Part shown: one piece after another, positions 53,156 to 61,914 of the stretch
Position numbering within the stretch: the first letter of the stretch is position 1
Layout of the letters: each line of letters starts with the position of its first letter
NCBI GenBank assembly: GCA_900110395.1
Contig: FODP01000006.1
Span: 168,821 to 232,820 of the forward strand
Length of the DNA: 64,000 nt
Direction of reading: 5' to 3'
From: Rhodospirillales bacterium URHD0017
Lineage (GTDB): Bacteria; Pseudomonadota; Alphaproteobacteria; Reyranellales; Reyranellaceae
The notes under the pieces: generated by a model
The model's database searches: none
Told to the model about the DNA's origin: nothing
The model's input: only the letters and a program-made list of their open reading frames with translations
Program-made: the position numbers and the translations under genes

Positions 53156-54259
53156 TCAGGCAGCGAGCTTGTAGAGCTCGGCTACGTTGTCCCGCAGGAT
53201 TCGCTTCTTCAGCTCGGGGCTGAGATGCGCGGTCTGCTCGGCGATGACGTCCTGGCTGTGCGGCCACGTCGAATCACTGTGCGGGAAGTCGTTGGCCCAC
53301 ATGAGCTGATGCGGATCGAGCTGGTTGGCGAACTGGAAGGCCGTCCAGTCGTCCTGGAAGGTGAGTGCGATGTGCTTGCGGAAATACTCCGACGGCAAGC
53401 GCTGCAGCTCCTTGCCCTTCATCCAGTAGCGATGGCGCTTGTAGGCGTGGTCCATGCGATACATGAAATGCGGCGCCCAGCCGGCGTCGGCCTCGACGCA
53501 GACGACGCGCAACTTGGAATGCCGTTCGAACACGCCGGAGTAGACCAGCATGCCCATGATGTCCTGGCAGCCGCGGATGATCGACAGGAAGCTGTTAATC
53601 TTGGGCCCGCGCGGCTTGATCATGGTGTTGTCGCCGCTCGACGTCAGGATGTGGAAGCTGAGCGGCAGGTCCAGCGCGACAGCCGCTTCCCAGAACGGAT
53701 CGAACGCCGGGTCGTCGTAGTCCTTCTCGCCGGGATTGCCCGGCATCATGACCCCGCGGAAACCCATCGCCTTGATGCGCTCGAGATCTTCTATGCCTTC
53801 CTTGACCGTGCGGATGCAGGTCTGGCCCATCCCGATCAGGCGCTCGGGATCGTGGCTCACGTAGGTCAGGAGCCAGCGATTGTAGGCGTCGAAGCAGGCC
53901 TTCTTGTAGTCGAGGTCGGGATGATTGCAGAGCAACATGCCGACGCTGGGGTAGATGACCTCGGCGGCGACGCCATCCTTGTCCTGGTCGGCGAGGCGCC
54001 CCTTGGGGTCCCAGCCGCTACGGTGCAGGTCATCGAACCGGGCGCCGCCGATGCGGATATCCTTGGGGTCGACGCCGGCGGCGGCAATCAGGCCCATCGG
54101 CACCGGCGTCTTCATGCCCGCGACGACATAGATGTCGCCCATACCTTCCTTGTAGACGACGTGCGGCGCCTTATCCCGCCAAGCCGGGTCGATGTGGTCG
54201 ATATAGCAATTGGGCGGCTCGGTGATATGTGAATCGGCCGAAATTGGACGCCAGTCCAT
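53156..54259 (-). CDS. amidohydrolase family protein (ACMSD-like, COG2159 type)
   Basis: The 367-residue TIM-barrel hydrolase starts MDWRPISADSHITEPP (DxH metal motif). It contains GFRGVMMPGNPGEKDYDDPAFDPFWEAA, LPLSFHILTSSGDN and a C-terminal MWANDFPHSDSTWPHSQ with the conserved metal-ligand Asp. The family hydrolyses or decarboxylates small cyclic or aromatic acids; no substrate is indicated. The start at 54259 has AGGAGGAAAC before it; the longer frame upstream is not coding. It is monocistronic, next to tRNA-Thr. Confidence 0.88.
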   Translation of the reverse strand: MDWRPISADSHITEPPNCYIDHIDPAWRDKAPHVVYKEGMGDIYVVAGMKTPVPMGLIAAAGVDPKDIRIGGARFDDLHRSGWDPKGRLADQDKDGVAAEVIYPSVGMLLCNHPDLDYKKACFDAYNRWLLTYVSHDPERLIGMGQTCIRTVKEGIEDLERIKAMGFRGVMMPGNPGEKDYDDPAFDPFWEAAVALDLPLSFHILTSSGDNTMIKPRGPKINSFLSIIRGCQDIMGMLVYSGVFERHSKLRVVCVEADAGWAPHFMYRMDHAYKRHRYWMKGKELQRLPSEYFRKHIALTFQDDWTAFQFANQLDPHQLMWANDFPHSDSTWPHSQDVIAEQTAHLSPELKKRILRDNVAELYKLAA

Positions 54260-54412
54260 ACTGTTTCCTCCTGCCTGCGCGCCCGAATCGTAGGCAGACG
54301 CGGCGTCCCGCCGCAAGGCGGCGCGGAACGCCTGTTTCGGCGGGCGGCCACGGTTGAACCGGTTCCGGTGCTATGGCATACCCCGCCCCTCCGAGGCCTG
54401 CGGCCTCCGGGC

Positions 54413-54487
<75 letters not shown>

Positions 54488-54557
54488 TTCCACTTATCCA
54501 AAAAAGCGATGCCGGAGCGCGATCGCACGCGCCCCGGCATCACCTTCGTCTCGCTCG

Positions 54558-54722
54558 TTAACGAGTGTAGACCGTCGTCGTGACCGGCGCCGGGTCGGTG
54601 TAGACCACGGTGCGCTCCGAGACCGCCGGCGCGGGCTTCTCAACCACGCGTTCCGAGGTGGCGACAGTGCAGCCCGCCACCAGCGCACCGGCGGCGACGG
54701 CAATCATCGTAATGTATTTCAT
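54558..54722 (-). CDS. tiny lipoprotein C (54 aa), C-terminal TTTVYTR
   Basis: The 54-residue protein starts MKYITMIAVAAGALVAGC, with lipobox LVAGC and the anchor Cys at residue 18. It continues TVATSERVVEKPAPAVSERTV and ends VVYTDPAPVTTTVYTR, the same tail as the two tiny lipoproteins at 51.2-51.6 kb. An AAGGAG ribosome-binding site precedes the ATG. It lies alone just downstream of tRNA-Thr on the opposite strand. The family is not recognised. Confidence 0.75.
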   Translation of the reverse strand: MKYITMIAVAAGALVAGCTVATSERVVEKPAPAVSERTVVYTDPAPVTTTVYTR

Positions 54723-54884
54723 GGCTCGGCTCCTTCTGCTGTCTTGCCCAGCCAACGGAGCGGCGTCGGAGCGGGTTGCCCAAACGATGTCAGTGACCTC
54801 TGCCCAAAGCGAGGAACCGTGACGGATTTGCAACGATGCCAAGTTTCGCCCGTTGCCTTCGATCTTGATCCCGCGAGGTGCCGC

Positions 54885-55340
54885 ATGCTCACCACGATCA
54901 ATCGCGTGCAACGCAACACCGACGAGGCCATCAACCGCCGCATAGAAGCGGCGACGGGCGAACGCATCCGCCGGCTCGCGCGCCATCCGCTGGCCATCGA
55001 GCGGCGCTTGCGCGAGCTCGATCGCGAGTGGGATATCGAGCGCGTGCTCGAGACCAACGCGGCGGCGATCGCCCTGGCAGGTGTTGCGCTCGGCGCGCGA
55101 TCCGATCGGCGGTGGCTCGTCCTGCCGGCGCTGGTCACGACGTTCCTGTTCCAGCACGCCGTGCAGGGCTGGTGCCCGCCCATCCCGCTGCTCCGTCGGC
55201 TCGGCATCCGCACGTCGCGCGAAATCGAGATCGAGCGCGTGGCCCTGAAGATCCTGCGCGGCGACTTCGTCGAAGCGACCCGCTGGGCGAACGGTCGGGC
55301 TATCGAGTCCGACCGCGCCCTGCGAGCGGCAAAAGCCTAG
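54885..55340 (+). CDS. DUF2892-like membrane protein
   Basis: The 151-residue protein has an N-terminal helix (MLTTINRVQRNTDEAINRRI), a hydrophobic pair (NAAAIALAGVALGA, WLVLPALVTTFLFQHAV) and the DUF2892 pattern QGWCPPIPLLRRLGIRT..EIE.E.ALK..RGDF. This domain also appears fused to rhodanese (YgaP type), so a link to sulfur or redox sensing has been suggested for relatives. The start is the ATG at 54885. The last 4 bases overlap the convergent solute-binding protein gene. Confidence 0.82.
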   Translation: MLTTINRVQRNTDEAINRRIEAATGERIRRLARHPLAIERRLRELDREWDIERVLETNAAAIALAGVALGARSDRRWLVLPALVTTFLFQHAVQGWCPPIPLLRRLGIRTSREIEIERVALKILRGDFVEATRWANGRAIESDRALRAAKA

Positions 55341-56674
55341 TTCCGCATGAAGCCGTCCAGCTCGCCCTCGGCCCAGGCCAGCGTCTTCTCCATGGCCTCG
55401 CCTTTCATGTAGCGCACGACCATCTGCGTCTGCAGGGCCTGCACCGAGATCTGCTCGGCGATCTTGTGCGGCGCCGGGAAGGCCGGGACGGACAGGGTCT
55501 GGTGATTGTGCGGGTTGGGATAGTGATAGAGCGTGCCCTTGGGCGGCCCTTCCTCGGCCCACGTCTTGAAGGTCGTGAAGGAGTTGAACGGCGGCAGGTC
55601 GTAGCCGGCGCTCGCCGCGACCATCTTCTCGGCAGCGGCCTGCTGCGAGAGATGGACGATCAGGCTTTTGGCCGCCGACTGGTTCTTGCCGAAGTTCCAG
55701 ACGTTCCAGAAGAACTGCACGTACGGCGCGAAGCGGCCTTTCGGTCCTTGCGCAAAGCCGTGCGTCCAGAGCTGCTCGCAGATCTTGGGCGCATCGCGCT
55801 TGGCCACCGCCCAGGCGCTGGGCGGGTTCATGATCATGGCGCCGCGGCCTGAGATCAGCCATTTGTTGTTGGAGGCGTCGTCCCACGACGGCGCATCGGG
55901 CGGCAGGAAGGCCGCAAGCCGCTTGTAGTAGTCGAGCGCCTGCCGAACGGGGTCGCTCTTGACCGTGATGTTGCCCTTGGCGTCGACCAGCATGGCGCCG
56001 TAGCCGTTGAAGATCGCGCCTGCGGTGTCGACATTGTCGCCCGTGGTGCCGAGCCCGATGCCGAAGGGATAGCCGCCCTTGTGGCAGGCCTCGGCTGCCT
56101 TCAGGAAGGTGTCGAAGGTCCAGTTGTCGGCTTTGGGCGGGGAGCCTGCGGGATACATCTCCTGCACGTCGATGCCGGCGAGCTGCTTCATGAGGTCGAT
56201 GCGCGAGCACGGCCCCTTGATCTGGCTGCCCCAGGTCGCCGGCACGCCGAGCCACTGGCCGTTGACCTTGCCGAGATACTCGGTGGTGCCGTTGACGGGA
56301 CCGTTCTGCTTGATCAGCCCGTCCATCACGTCGTTCAGTGGCACCAGCACATTGGCGTAGCGCGCCGGCAGCCAGGTCGTGAGCGTGAAGATGTCGTGCC
56401 CCGACTTGGCCTGCGCCTGCGCGGCGCCGGTCAGCAGCAGCTTGTTGCCCTGCGAGGTGATGAAATCGACCTGGACCTCGACCTTCTCCTTGGCCGCCCA
56501 TTGATCGATCGTGGCCTTGCACGCCTCGTTGGCGCCGGGCACCCAATGGTCCCACAGGCCAATCGCAAGCTTCCCGGCAGCATAAGCACCGCGCACGAAC
56601 GGCGCGGCAACGAACGTCGACGCAGCAACGGTACCGGCAACAACGCGACGACGCGTGATCTTCGATGAAGCCAT
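55337..56674 (-). CDS. ABC transporter sugar-type solute-binding protein (copy 2)
   Basis: The 445-residue family 1 extracellular binding protein has a Tat signal (MASSKITRRRVVAGTVAAST, cleavage after AYA). It contains the characteristic GLWDHWVPGANEACKATID, WAAKEKVEVQVDF and DWTF..LKAAEACHKGGYPFGIG segments. It is nearly identical in length and layout to the upstream copy (56813-58150), from which it lies 138 bases downstream on the same strand. No permease or ATPase gene is adjacent. It binds a sugar or related solute, identity unknown. Confidence 0.9.
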   Translation of the reverse strand: MASSKITRRRVVAGTVAASTFVAAPFVRGAYAAGKLAIGLWDHWVPGANEACKATIDQWAAKEKVEVQVDFITSQGNKLLLTGAAQAQAKSGHDIFTLTTWLPARYANVLVPLNDVMDGLIKQNGPVNGTTEYLGKVNGQWLGVPATWGSQIKGPCSRIDLMKQLAGIDVQEMYPAGSPPKADNWTFDTFLKAAEACHKGGYPFGIGLGTTGDNVDTAGAIFNGYGAMLVDAKGNITVKSDPVRQALDYYKRLAAFLPPDAPSWDDASNNKWLISGRGAMIMNPPSAWAVAKRDAPKICEQLWTHGFAQGPKGRFAPYVQFFWNVWNFGKNQSAAKSLIVHLSQQAAAEKMVAASAGYDLPPFNSFTTFKTWAEEGPPKGTLYHYPNPHNHQTLSVPAFPAPHKIAEQISVQALQTQMVVRYMKGEAMEKTLAWAEGELDGFMRN

Positions 56675-56812
56675 GGTTCCTCCGTTCTCGGTCCTCGACG
56701 GGGCCGTTGGAGGAACGCTAGGAGCCTTGACCCTTCCGGACAACGGAATTCCGTGATCCGGCACACAGAAAAGCGGCGCGCCGTCGCCAGCGCGCCGCTT
56801 CCCTGAAGCGTC

Positions 56813-58150
56813 TCAGTTGCGCGTAAAGCCTTCGAGCTCGTTGGCCGCCCAATCGAGCGTCTTCTCCATGGCCTCGCCGCGGAAGTAGCGGACGGCCATC
56901 TGGGTCTGCAGCGCCTGCACGTAGATCTGCTCGCCGATCTTGTGCGGCGCGGGTGCGCCCGCGATCGACAGGATCTGGTGATTGTTGATGTTGGGATAGT
57001 GATAGAGCGTGCCCTTGGGCGGCCCCTCCTCCGCCCAGGTCTTGAAGTCGGTGAAGTTGGCGAAGGACGGCAGGTCGTAGCCGTTGCTCGCCTCGACCAT
57101 CTTCTCGACGACGGCTCGCTGCGAGAGATGGACGATCAGGCTCTTGGCCGCCGCCTGGTTCTTGCTGAAGTTCCACACGCCCCAGAAGTAGGGAACGAAC
57201 GGCGCGAAGCGGCCCTTCGGGCCGGCGGGAGAGCCGTGTGTCCACAGTTGCTCGGCGACCTTGGGCGCGTCGCGTTTTGCGACCGCCCAGGCGCTTGGCG
57301 GGTTCATGATCATGGCGCCGCGGCCCGACACCAGCCACTTGTTGTTGGACGCATCGTCCCACGACGGCACGTCGGACGGCAGGAACGCCATCAGGCGCTT
57401 GTAGTAGTCGAGCGCCTGGCGCACGGCGTCGCTCTTCACCGTCACATTGCCCTTGGCGTCGACCAGCATGGCGCCGAAGCCATGGAAGATCATGCCTGCC
57501 GTATCGACGTTGTCGGCCGTCGTGCCGAGGCCGATTCCGAAAGCATGATTGGCCTTGTGGCAGGCTTCGGCCGCCTTGAGGAAGGTGTCGTACGTCCAGG
57601 CGTCTGCCTTGGCCGGCGCACCCGCCGGATACATGGCCTGTACATCGATGCCCGCCAGCTCCTTCATCAGGTCGATGCGCGAGCACGGGCCCTTGATCTG
57701 GCTGCCGACGGTGGCGGGCACAGCCAGCCACTTGCCGTCGACCTTGCCGAGATACTCGACGGTCGCGTTGACCGCGCCGTTCTGCTTGATCAGCGGCTCC
57801 ATGACGTCGTTCATCGACACCAGCAGGTTGCCGTAGCGCGACGGCAGCCAAGTCGAGAAGGCGAAGATGTCGTGGCCTGACTTGGCCTGCGCCTCGGCGG
57901 CGCCGGTGAGCAGGAGCTTGTTGCCCTGCGAGGTGATGAAATCGACCTGGACCTCGACCTTCTCCTTGGCCGCCCATTCATCGATCGCAGTCTTGGTCGC
58001 ATTGTTGGCGTTGGGCACCCAGTGGTCCCACATGGCCAAGGTGAGCTTGCCCGCGGCATAGGCGCCGCGCACGAAGGGAGCAGCAACAAAAGTCGACGCA
58101 GCAACGCTACCGGCGACAAAACGACGACGCGTAGTCCTTGAAGCAACCAT
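56813..58150 (-). CDS. ABC transporter sugar-type solute-binding protein (copy 1)
   Basis: The 445-residue tandem paralogue of the protein at 55337-56674 has a Tat signal (MVASRTTRRRFVAGSVAAST) and the parallel segments AMWDHWVPNANNATKTAID and WAAKEKVEVQVDF. Differences are concentrated at scattered surface-like positions, suggesting separate ligand preferences rather than recent copying. It is the first gene of the pair on the minus strand. No permease gene is in the window, so both are orphan receptors or work with a distant transporter. Confidence 0.9.
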   Translation of the reverse strand: MVASRTTRRRFVAGSVAASTFVAAPFVRGAYAAGKLTLAMWDHWVPNANNATKTAIDEWAAKEKVEVQVDFITSQGNKLLLTGAAEAQAKSGHDIFAFSTWLPSRYGNLLVSMNDVMEPLIKQNGAVNATVEYLGKVDGKWLAVPATVGSQIKGPCSRIDLMKELAGIDVQAMYPAGAPAKADAWTYDTFLKAAEACHKANHAFGIGLGTTADNVDTAGMIFHGFGAMLVDAKGNVTVKSDAVRQALDYYKRLMAFLPSDVPSWDDASNNKWLVSGRGAMIMNPPSAWAVAKRDAPKVAEQLWTHGSPAGPKGRFAPFVPYFWGVWNFSKNQAAAKSLIVHLSQRAVVEKMVEASNGYDLPSFANFTDFKTWAEEGPPKGTLYHYPNINNHQILSIAGAPAPHKIGEQIYVQALQTQMAVRYFRGEAMEKTLDWAANELEGFTRN

Positions 58151-58283
58151 GTTTCCTCCTGTTATCGGTCCTCGAGCGGGACCTTTGGCAGGGCACGCTA
58201 GGGAAGCCATTGCTTGCCGGCAATGGAATTCCGCCGCCGCAGGTTTGAGTTAAGATGGCAACCAGCAAATCGAGGAGGAAACG

Positions 58284-59552
58284 ATGCGCCTGCTGATCGA
58301 CGGTGCCATGGTCTGGGACGGCACCGGCGCGCCGCCTTTTCCGGGCAAGGTGCTGGTGGAGGGAGACCGCATCACCGCAGTCGCGTCGCAATCCGAGACT
58401 GTTGCATCAAACGGGGCCGAGCGGCTCGACGCGGCCGGCAAGTTCCTGATGCCGGGCATGGTCGAAGGCCATGCGCATCTGTCCTTCGTCGACACGCCGC
58501 GCGGCACGTATCTCGGCGAGATCGCGCCGGAGGACCATGCGCTGCTCACCATGGACGCCGCGCGAAAACTCTTTGGCGCGGGCTTTACCAGCGCCTGCTC
58601 GGCCGCGGCGGCCAAGATCCGTCTTGACGTCGCGGTGCGCGACGCCATCGACAAGGGCGTAATCGACGGCCCGCGGCTGCTCGCCGCCAGCCCCGAACTC
58701 ACCGTCACCGGCGGCCTGGGCGATGGCCGCCGGCTGCATCTGCACCAGGACAGTTTCGGCGTCGCGGTCGACGGCCCCGACGAGGTGAGGCGCATGGCGC
58801 GGCTCTGCCTGCGCGAGGGTGTCGACATGATCAAGCTCAACATCTCCGGCGAGCTCGGTACCGATTCGGCACCCTCGATGGCCGCGATGATGACCGACGC
58901 CGAGGTGGCGGCGGGCGTCGAGGCCGCCCACACGGCCGGCCGGCGCGCCGCCGCCCATTGCCGCGCCTCGGACTCGGTGAAGCGCGCGCTGCGCCATGGC
59001 GTCGACATCATCTACCACTGCGACTACGCCGACGCCGACGCGCTCGACCTCCTGGAGGCGGCCAAGGACCGCATCTTCACCGGTCCCGCCATCGGGCTCA
59101 CCGTGTCGCGGCTGGAGAGCCTGCGCGGCGACAACACGGCGGAGGGCCGGCGCTGGCTCGAGCGCATGACGCCGCAGTTCGAGGCGACCTGCCGCGTCCA
59201 TCACGAGATGCGCAAGCGCGGCATCCGCGTCGTCGTGGGCGGCGACTACGGCTTTGCCGCCAATCCGCAAGGCACCAACGCCCGCGACCTGGAACACTTC
59301 GTGACGCATTTCGGCTTCAGCCCGAGCGAGGCGATGCAGGCAGCGACGCGCACCGGCGGCGAAGTCATGAGACGCGGCCACGAGCTCGGCCTGGTCAAGC
59401 AGGGCTATCTCGCCGACCTGCTGCTGGTCGACGGCGATCCGCTGAAGGACATACGCGTGCTGCAGGACAAGAAGCGCTTCGCCTTCATCATGAAGGACGG
59501 CGTGCGCTACCTGCCGTGCGAGGGCGCACCGCACGTGCGCCGGCTGCACTAA
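58284..59552 (+). CDS. amidohydrolase family protein (imidazolonepropionase/prolidase-like)
   Basis: The 422-residue metal-dependent hydrolase starts MRLLIDGAMVWDGTGAPPFPG. It has the HxH metal motif (VEGHAHLSF), a Lys in VDMIKLNISGE, His ligands in AAHCRASDS and IIYHCDYADA, and a catalytic Asp in VVGGDYGFA. The C-terminal segment is GYLADLLLVDGDPL. The fold is that of COG1228-type cyclic amide hydrolases. The ATG has GAGGAGGAA before it. It is divergent from the solute-binding pair, so it may act on the imported compound, and it overlaps the convergent phosphoesterase by 4 bases. Confidence 0.9.
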   Translation: MRLLIDGAMVWDGTGAPPFPGKVLVEGDRITAVASQSETVASNGAERLDAAGKFLMPGMVEGHAHLSFVDTPRGTYLGEIAPEDHALLTMDAARKLFGAGFTSACSAAAAKIRLDVAVRDAIDKGVIDGPRLLAASPELTVTGGLGDGRRLHLHQDSFGVAVDGPDEVRRMARLCLREGVDMIKLNISGELGTDSAPSMAAMMTDAEVAAGVEAAHTAGRRAAAHCRASDSVKRALRHGVDIIYHCDYADADALDLLEAAKDRIFTGPAIGLTVSRLESLRGDNTAEGRRWLERMTPQFEATCRVHHEMRKRGIRVVVGGDYGFAANPQGTNARDLEHFVTHFGFSPSEAMQAATRTGGEVMRRGHELGLVKQGYLADLLLVDGDPLKDIRVLQDKKRFAFIMKDGVRYLPCEGAPHVRRLH

Positions 59553-60457
59553 CCCGCTGGCCGGCGCAGGGTGACGACGACGACCTCGCCGCGGGTGTTG
59601 AAGCGCATCGGCAGGTCCGACACGCCAACGCCGCGGCTGGTGTAGCCCAGCATGCGGCCCTGCCGCCACAGGCCGCTGGCGGCGTGCCGGCAGCGCTTGA
59701 GATGGGTGACCAGCGGACGCCCGCCCGGCAGGCAGATCTGGCCGCCGTGCGTGTGGCCGGAGAGATAAAGCGCATAGCCCGCCGCGTCGGCGTCATCGGC
59801 AACCTCGGCCGAATGCACGAGTGCGATGCGGAACTCGCCCTGGTGGTCGGCGAGCGCGGCCAGCGCCGCCTCCGTGTAAAAGCTGTGGACGTCATCCAGT
59901 CCGGTGACGCGCACGGCATCGTCGCCGCGCCGCAGGACGATCGAGCGGTTGACCAGGACGTCGAAGCCGGCGCGCTCGAGCACGGCGACCATGGACGCCG
60001 GATCGTGATTGCCCAGCACGGCGAGGCGCGGACCGCGCACGCGGACGCCCGCCAGCGCCTCCATCAGCAGCGTGGTCGAGCGCTCGAGCGGCGCGCGCGG
60101 ATGGCCGTGGATGTCGCCGGTCACGGCGAGCATGTCGACCTCGACACCTTCCAGCAGCACCAGCGCCGCCGGCGCGAGCTCGGGGAAATGATCGAGATGG
60201 GTGTCGCTCAGCTGCAGGATGCGATAGCCGTCGAACGCCGGCGGCAGCCCTGGCAGTTCGAGATCGAGCTCGACCTTCTTCAGATCGAGCGCATTGCGCC
60301 GGCCGCGCGCATAGATGGGGGTGAGCCGCAGCGTGCCATCCAGCACCGTGACGACCGCCCTGAATGCGAGCTTGCGCCAGCGGCCGTACGCCCCGGCACG
60401 GCTGACCAGGTACCGGCTGTCCTCGATGGCGCGCCGTCGTGTGGCCCAATCCTGCAT
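59549..60457 (-). CDS. metallophosphoesterase
   Basis: The 302-residue calcineurin-like protein has metal-binding motifs in order: LQLSDTHLD (D-x-H), VTGDIHGH (GD-x-H), VLGNHDP (GNHD) and LSGHTHGGQICLP (GH-x-H). The first ~60 residues (RYLVSRAGAYGRWRKLAF...) are Arg-rich and lack a clear signal or TM. Family members of this type (YkuE-like) hydrolyse UDP-sugars, lipids or nucleotides; the substrate cannot be assigned. It is convergent with the amidohydrolase gene. Confidence 0.9.
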   Translation of the reverse strand: MQDWATRRRAIEDSRYLVSRAGAYGRWRKLAFRAVVTVLDGTLRLTPIYARGRRNALDLKKVELDLELPGLPPAFDGYRILQLSDTHLDHFPELAPAALVLLEGVEVDMLAVTGDIHGHPRAPLERSTTLLMEALAGVRVRGPRLAVLGNHDPASMVAVLERAGFDVLVNRSIVLRRGDDAVRVTGLDDVHSFYTEAALAALADHQGEFRIALVHSAEVADDADAAGYALYLSGHTHGGQICLPGGRPLVTHLKRCRHAASGLWRQGRMLGYTSRGVGVSDLPMRFNTRGEVVVVTLRRPAG

Positions 60458-60498
60458 GACACCCGCAGACCTAACACAGGACGGATTTACCCGGGCAT

Positions 60499-60529
60499 GA
60501 AAAAGGCGGCCCCCTTTCGGTGGGCCGCC
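60499..60529 (-). terminator. Rho-independent terminator after OmpA copy 2
   Basis: GGCGGCCC (60505-60512) pairs with GGGCCGCC (60522-60529). On the minus strand TTTTT follows (60504-60500). The flank CATGAAAAAGGCGGCCC is identical to those at 52.3 and 63.5 kb. Confidence 0.85.
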
Positions 60530-60559
60530 CTCTCCAACCGGCGAACCGGGTTCAGGTGA

Positions 60560-61192
60560 TCAGCTGCGCGGCGGCAGCGGGATGCGGGCGTCGGTCAGCG
60601 TCTGCTCGAGCACCGGGATGCCGCCGGCATAGTCGCCGGCGTCGCACTTGGCGATCGCCTGCGGCGCCGGTCCTTGCGCCGTGGTGCGGTCATAATCGCG
60701 CCACAGCTTGGCGAGCCGAGCACAATAGGCCTGGTCGTTCATCGGCGGAGCCGCAGCCATCTGCGGGATGGAGATTTCGACACGACGGTTCTGCGGCTCG
60801 CGCACGCCGTCGCCGGTCTGCACCAGCAGGCCTTGCTCGCCGCGGCCGACGGTTGTGATGGCGGCGGCCGGAACGCCGAGCTTGACCAGCGCGTCCTTCA
60901 CAGCGTTGGCGCGGCGTAGCGACAGCGCCATGTTGTAAGCTTCGGTGCCGGTCGTATCGGTATGGCCGGTGGCCGTGACACGTGCACCCTGCCTGGCCTT
61001 GAAGGCGTCGCGCGCCTGCTCAAGGACGTTCAACGAGGCGGGCGACAACCGGATGCTATCCCAGTCGAAGAACACCATGAAAGCCTGCGGTGGCGGTGGC
61101 GACGGCGGCGGTGGCGGCGGCGGCGGCGGCTCGGACGCGCATGCGCCCAACAGGTACGCAGCCGCGACGAGACCCAACAACTTCTTCAGCAT
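60560..61192 (-). CDS. OmpA-family lipoprotein (copy 2)
   Basis: The 210-residue protein has a lipoprotein signal ending LLGAC, a proline run, then an OmpA C-terminal domain (FMVFFDWDSIRLS, VTATGHTDTTGTEAYN, LSLRRANAVKDALV, GVREPQNRRVEI). The C-terminal extension has QAIAKCDAGDYAGGIPVLEQTL. It is clearly a paralogue of the copy at 52341 and of the fragment at the right window edge, all three on the minus strand. It anchors the outer membrane to peptidoglycan. Confidence 0.92.
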   Translation of the reverse strand: MLKKLLGLVAAAYLLGACASEPPPPPPPPPSPPPPQAFMVFFDWDSIRLSPASLNVLEQARDAFKARQGARVTATGHTDTTGTEAYNMALSLRRANAVKDALVKLGVPAAAITTVGRGEQGLLVQTGDGVREPQNRRVEISIPQMAAAPPMNDQAYCARLAKLWRDYDRTTAQGPAPQAIAKCDAGDYAGGIPVLEQTLTDARIPLPPRS

Positions 61193-61449
61193 AGACTTTC
61201 CCCCTCAATGGCGTCGCGCGTCCCGCCCGCCATAAAACACAGCGGATCAAAGGACGCGCGCCACTATTTTGCCGACACGCGCAATCCCAGGCAACGGGAC
61301 GCCGCTGCAGATATCATGCCCTGCTGATCGGTTCGGGCACGTCACCCGCCGGTCACACTGCAAATATCGCTCACTTGCGAACGTCTGTTCTTCGCCGGTC
61401 AAGGAACGGAGGCGGGCCCAGTCCGTTGTCCGGAAAACAGGAGGCTGTC

Positions 61450-61911
61450 ATGGCCATCGCATCCGGCACCGATACGCAGTCGTCCGCACCCGGCACGCTC
61501 GAGAAATTCCACCTTGGCCTCGCTGCCGATGGCATGACCTGCGCCCTGGTCTTCGTCGACGAGCACCACCATTCGATCGCCTGCATCGCAAGCTTTGCCG
61601 ACCTGAACGGCTTCATCGTCTCCCTGACCAGGGCAGCAACGGAGATGGCGCGACGGCGGGCCATGCTCATGCGGGACGATGCGCCTGCGACCGACGATGA
61701 CGACGACGTCGTCGCCGGCACGGGCAATGACAGGCAGGCCGCGTTCAACATCGCCTCGTCGACCTTCCGGCTGTGCGCGGACGACGGCTCCATCGTGGGC
61801 GCGCTGGTCGACGATGACGGCCAAGTGGTGCCGATCCGCATGCGGGCGGACGTCGCCAATGAGATGACCCGCAACATGCTCAAGACGGCGCAGGTCGCCA
61901 GCGCCTGCTGA
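61450..61911 (+). CDS. hypothetical protein, 153 aa
   Basis: No family is recognised. The protein has an N-terminal GTLEKFHLGLAADGMTCALVFVDE strand-rich segment, a Thr-Asp-rich acidic loop (DDAPATDDDDDVV) and a C-terminal part with FRLCADDGSIVGALVDDDGQVV. There is no signal peptide or TM. The ATG at 61450 has CAGGAGG 7 bases upstream, strong support for the start. It lies between two minus-strand envelope genes with its own promoter region of ~250 bases. The mixed alpha-beta pattern suggests a small globular cytoplasmic protein. Confidence 0.6.
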   Translation: MAIASGTDTQSSAPGTLEKFHLGLAADGMTCALVFVDEHHHSIACIASFADLNGFIVSLTRAATEMARRRAMLMRDDAPATDDDDDVVAGTGNDRQAAFNIASSTFRLCADDGSIVGALVDDDGQVVPIRMRADVANEMTRNMLKTAQVASAC

Positions 61912-61914
61912 ACG

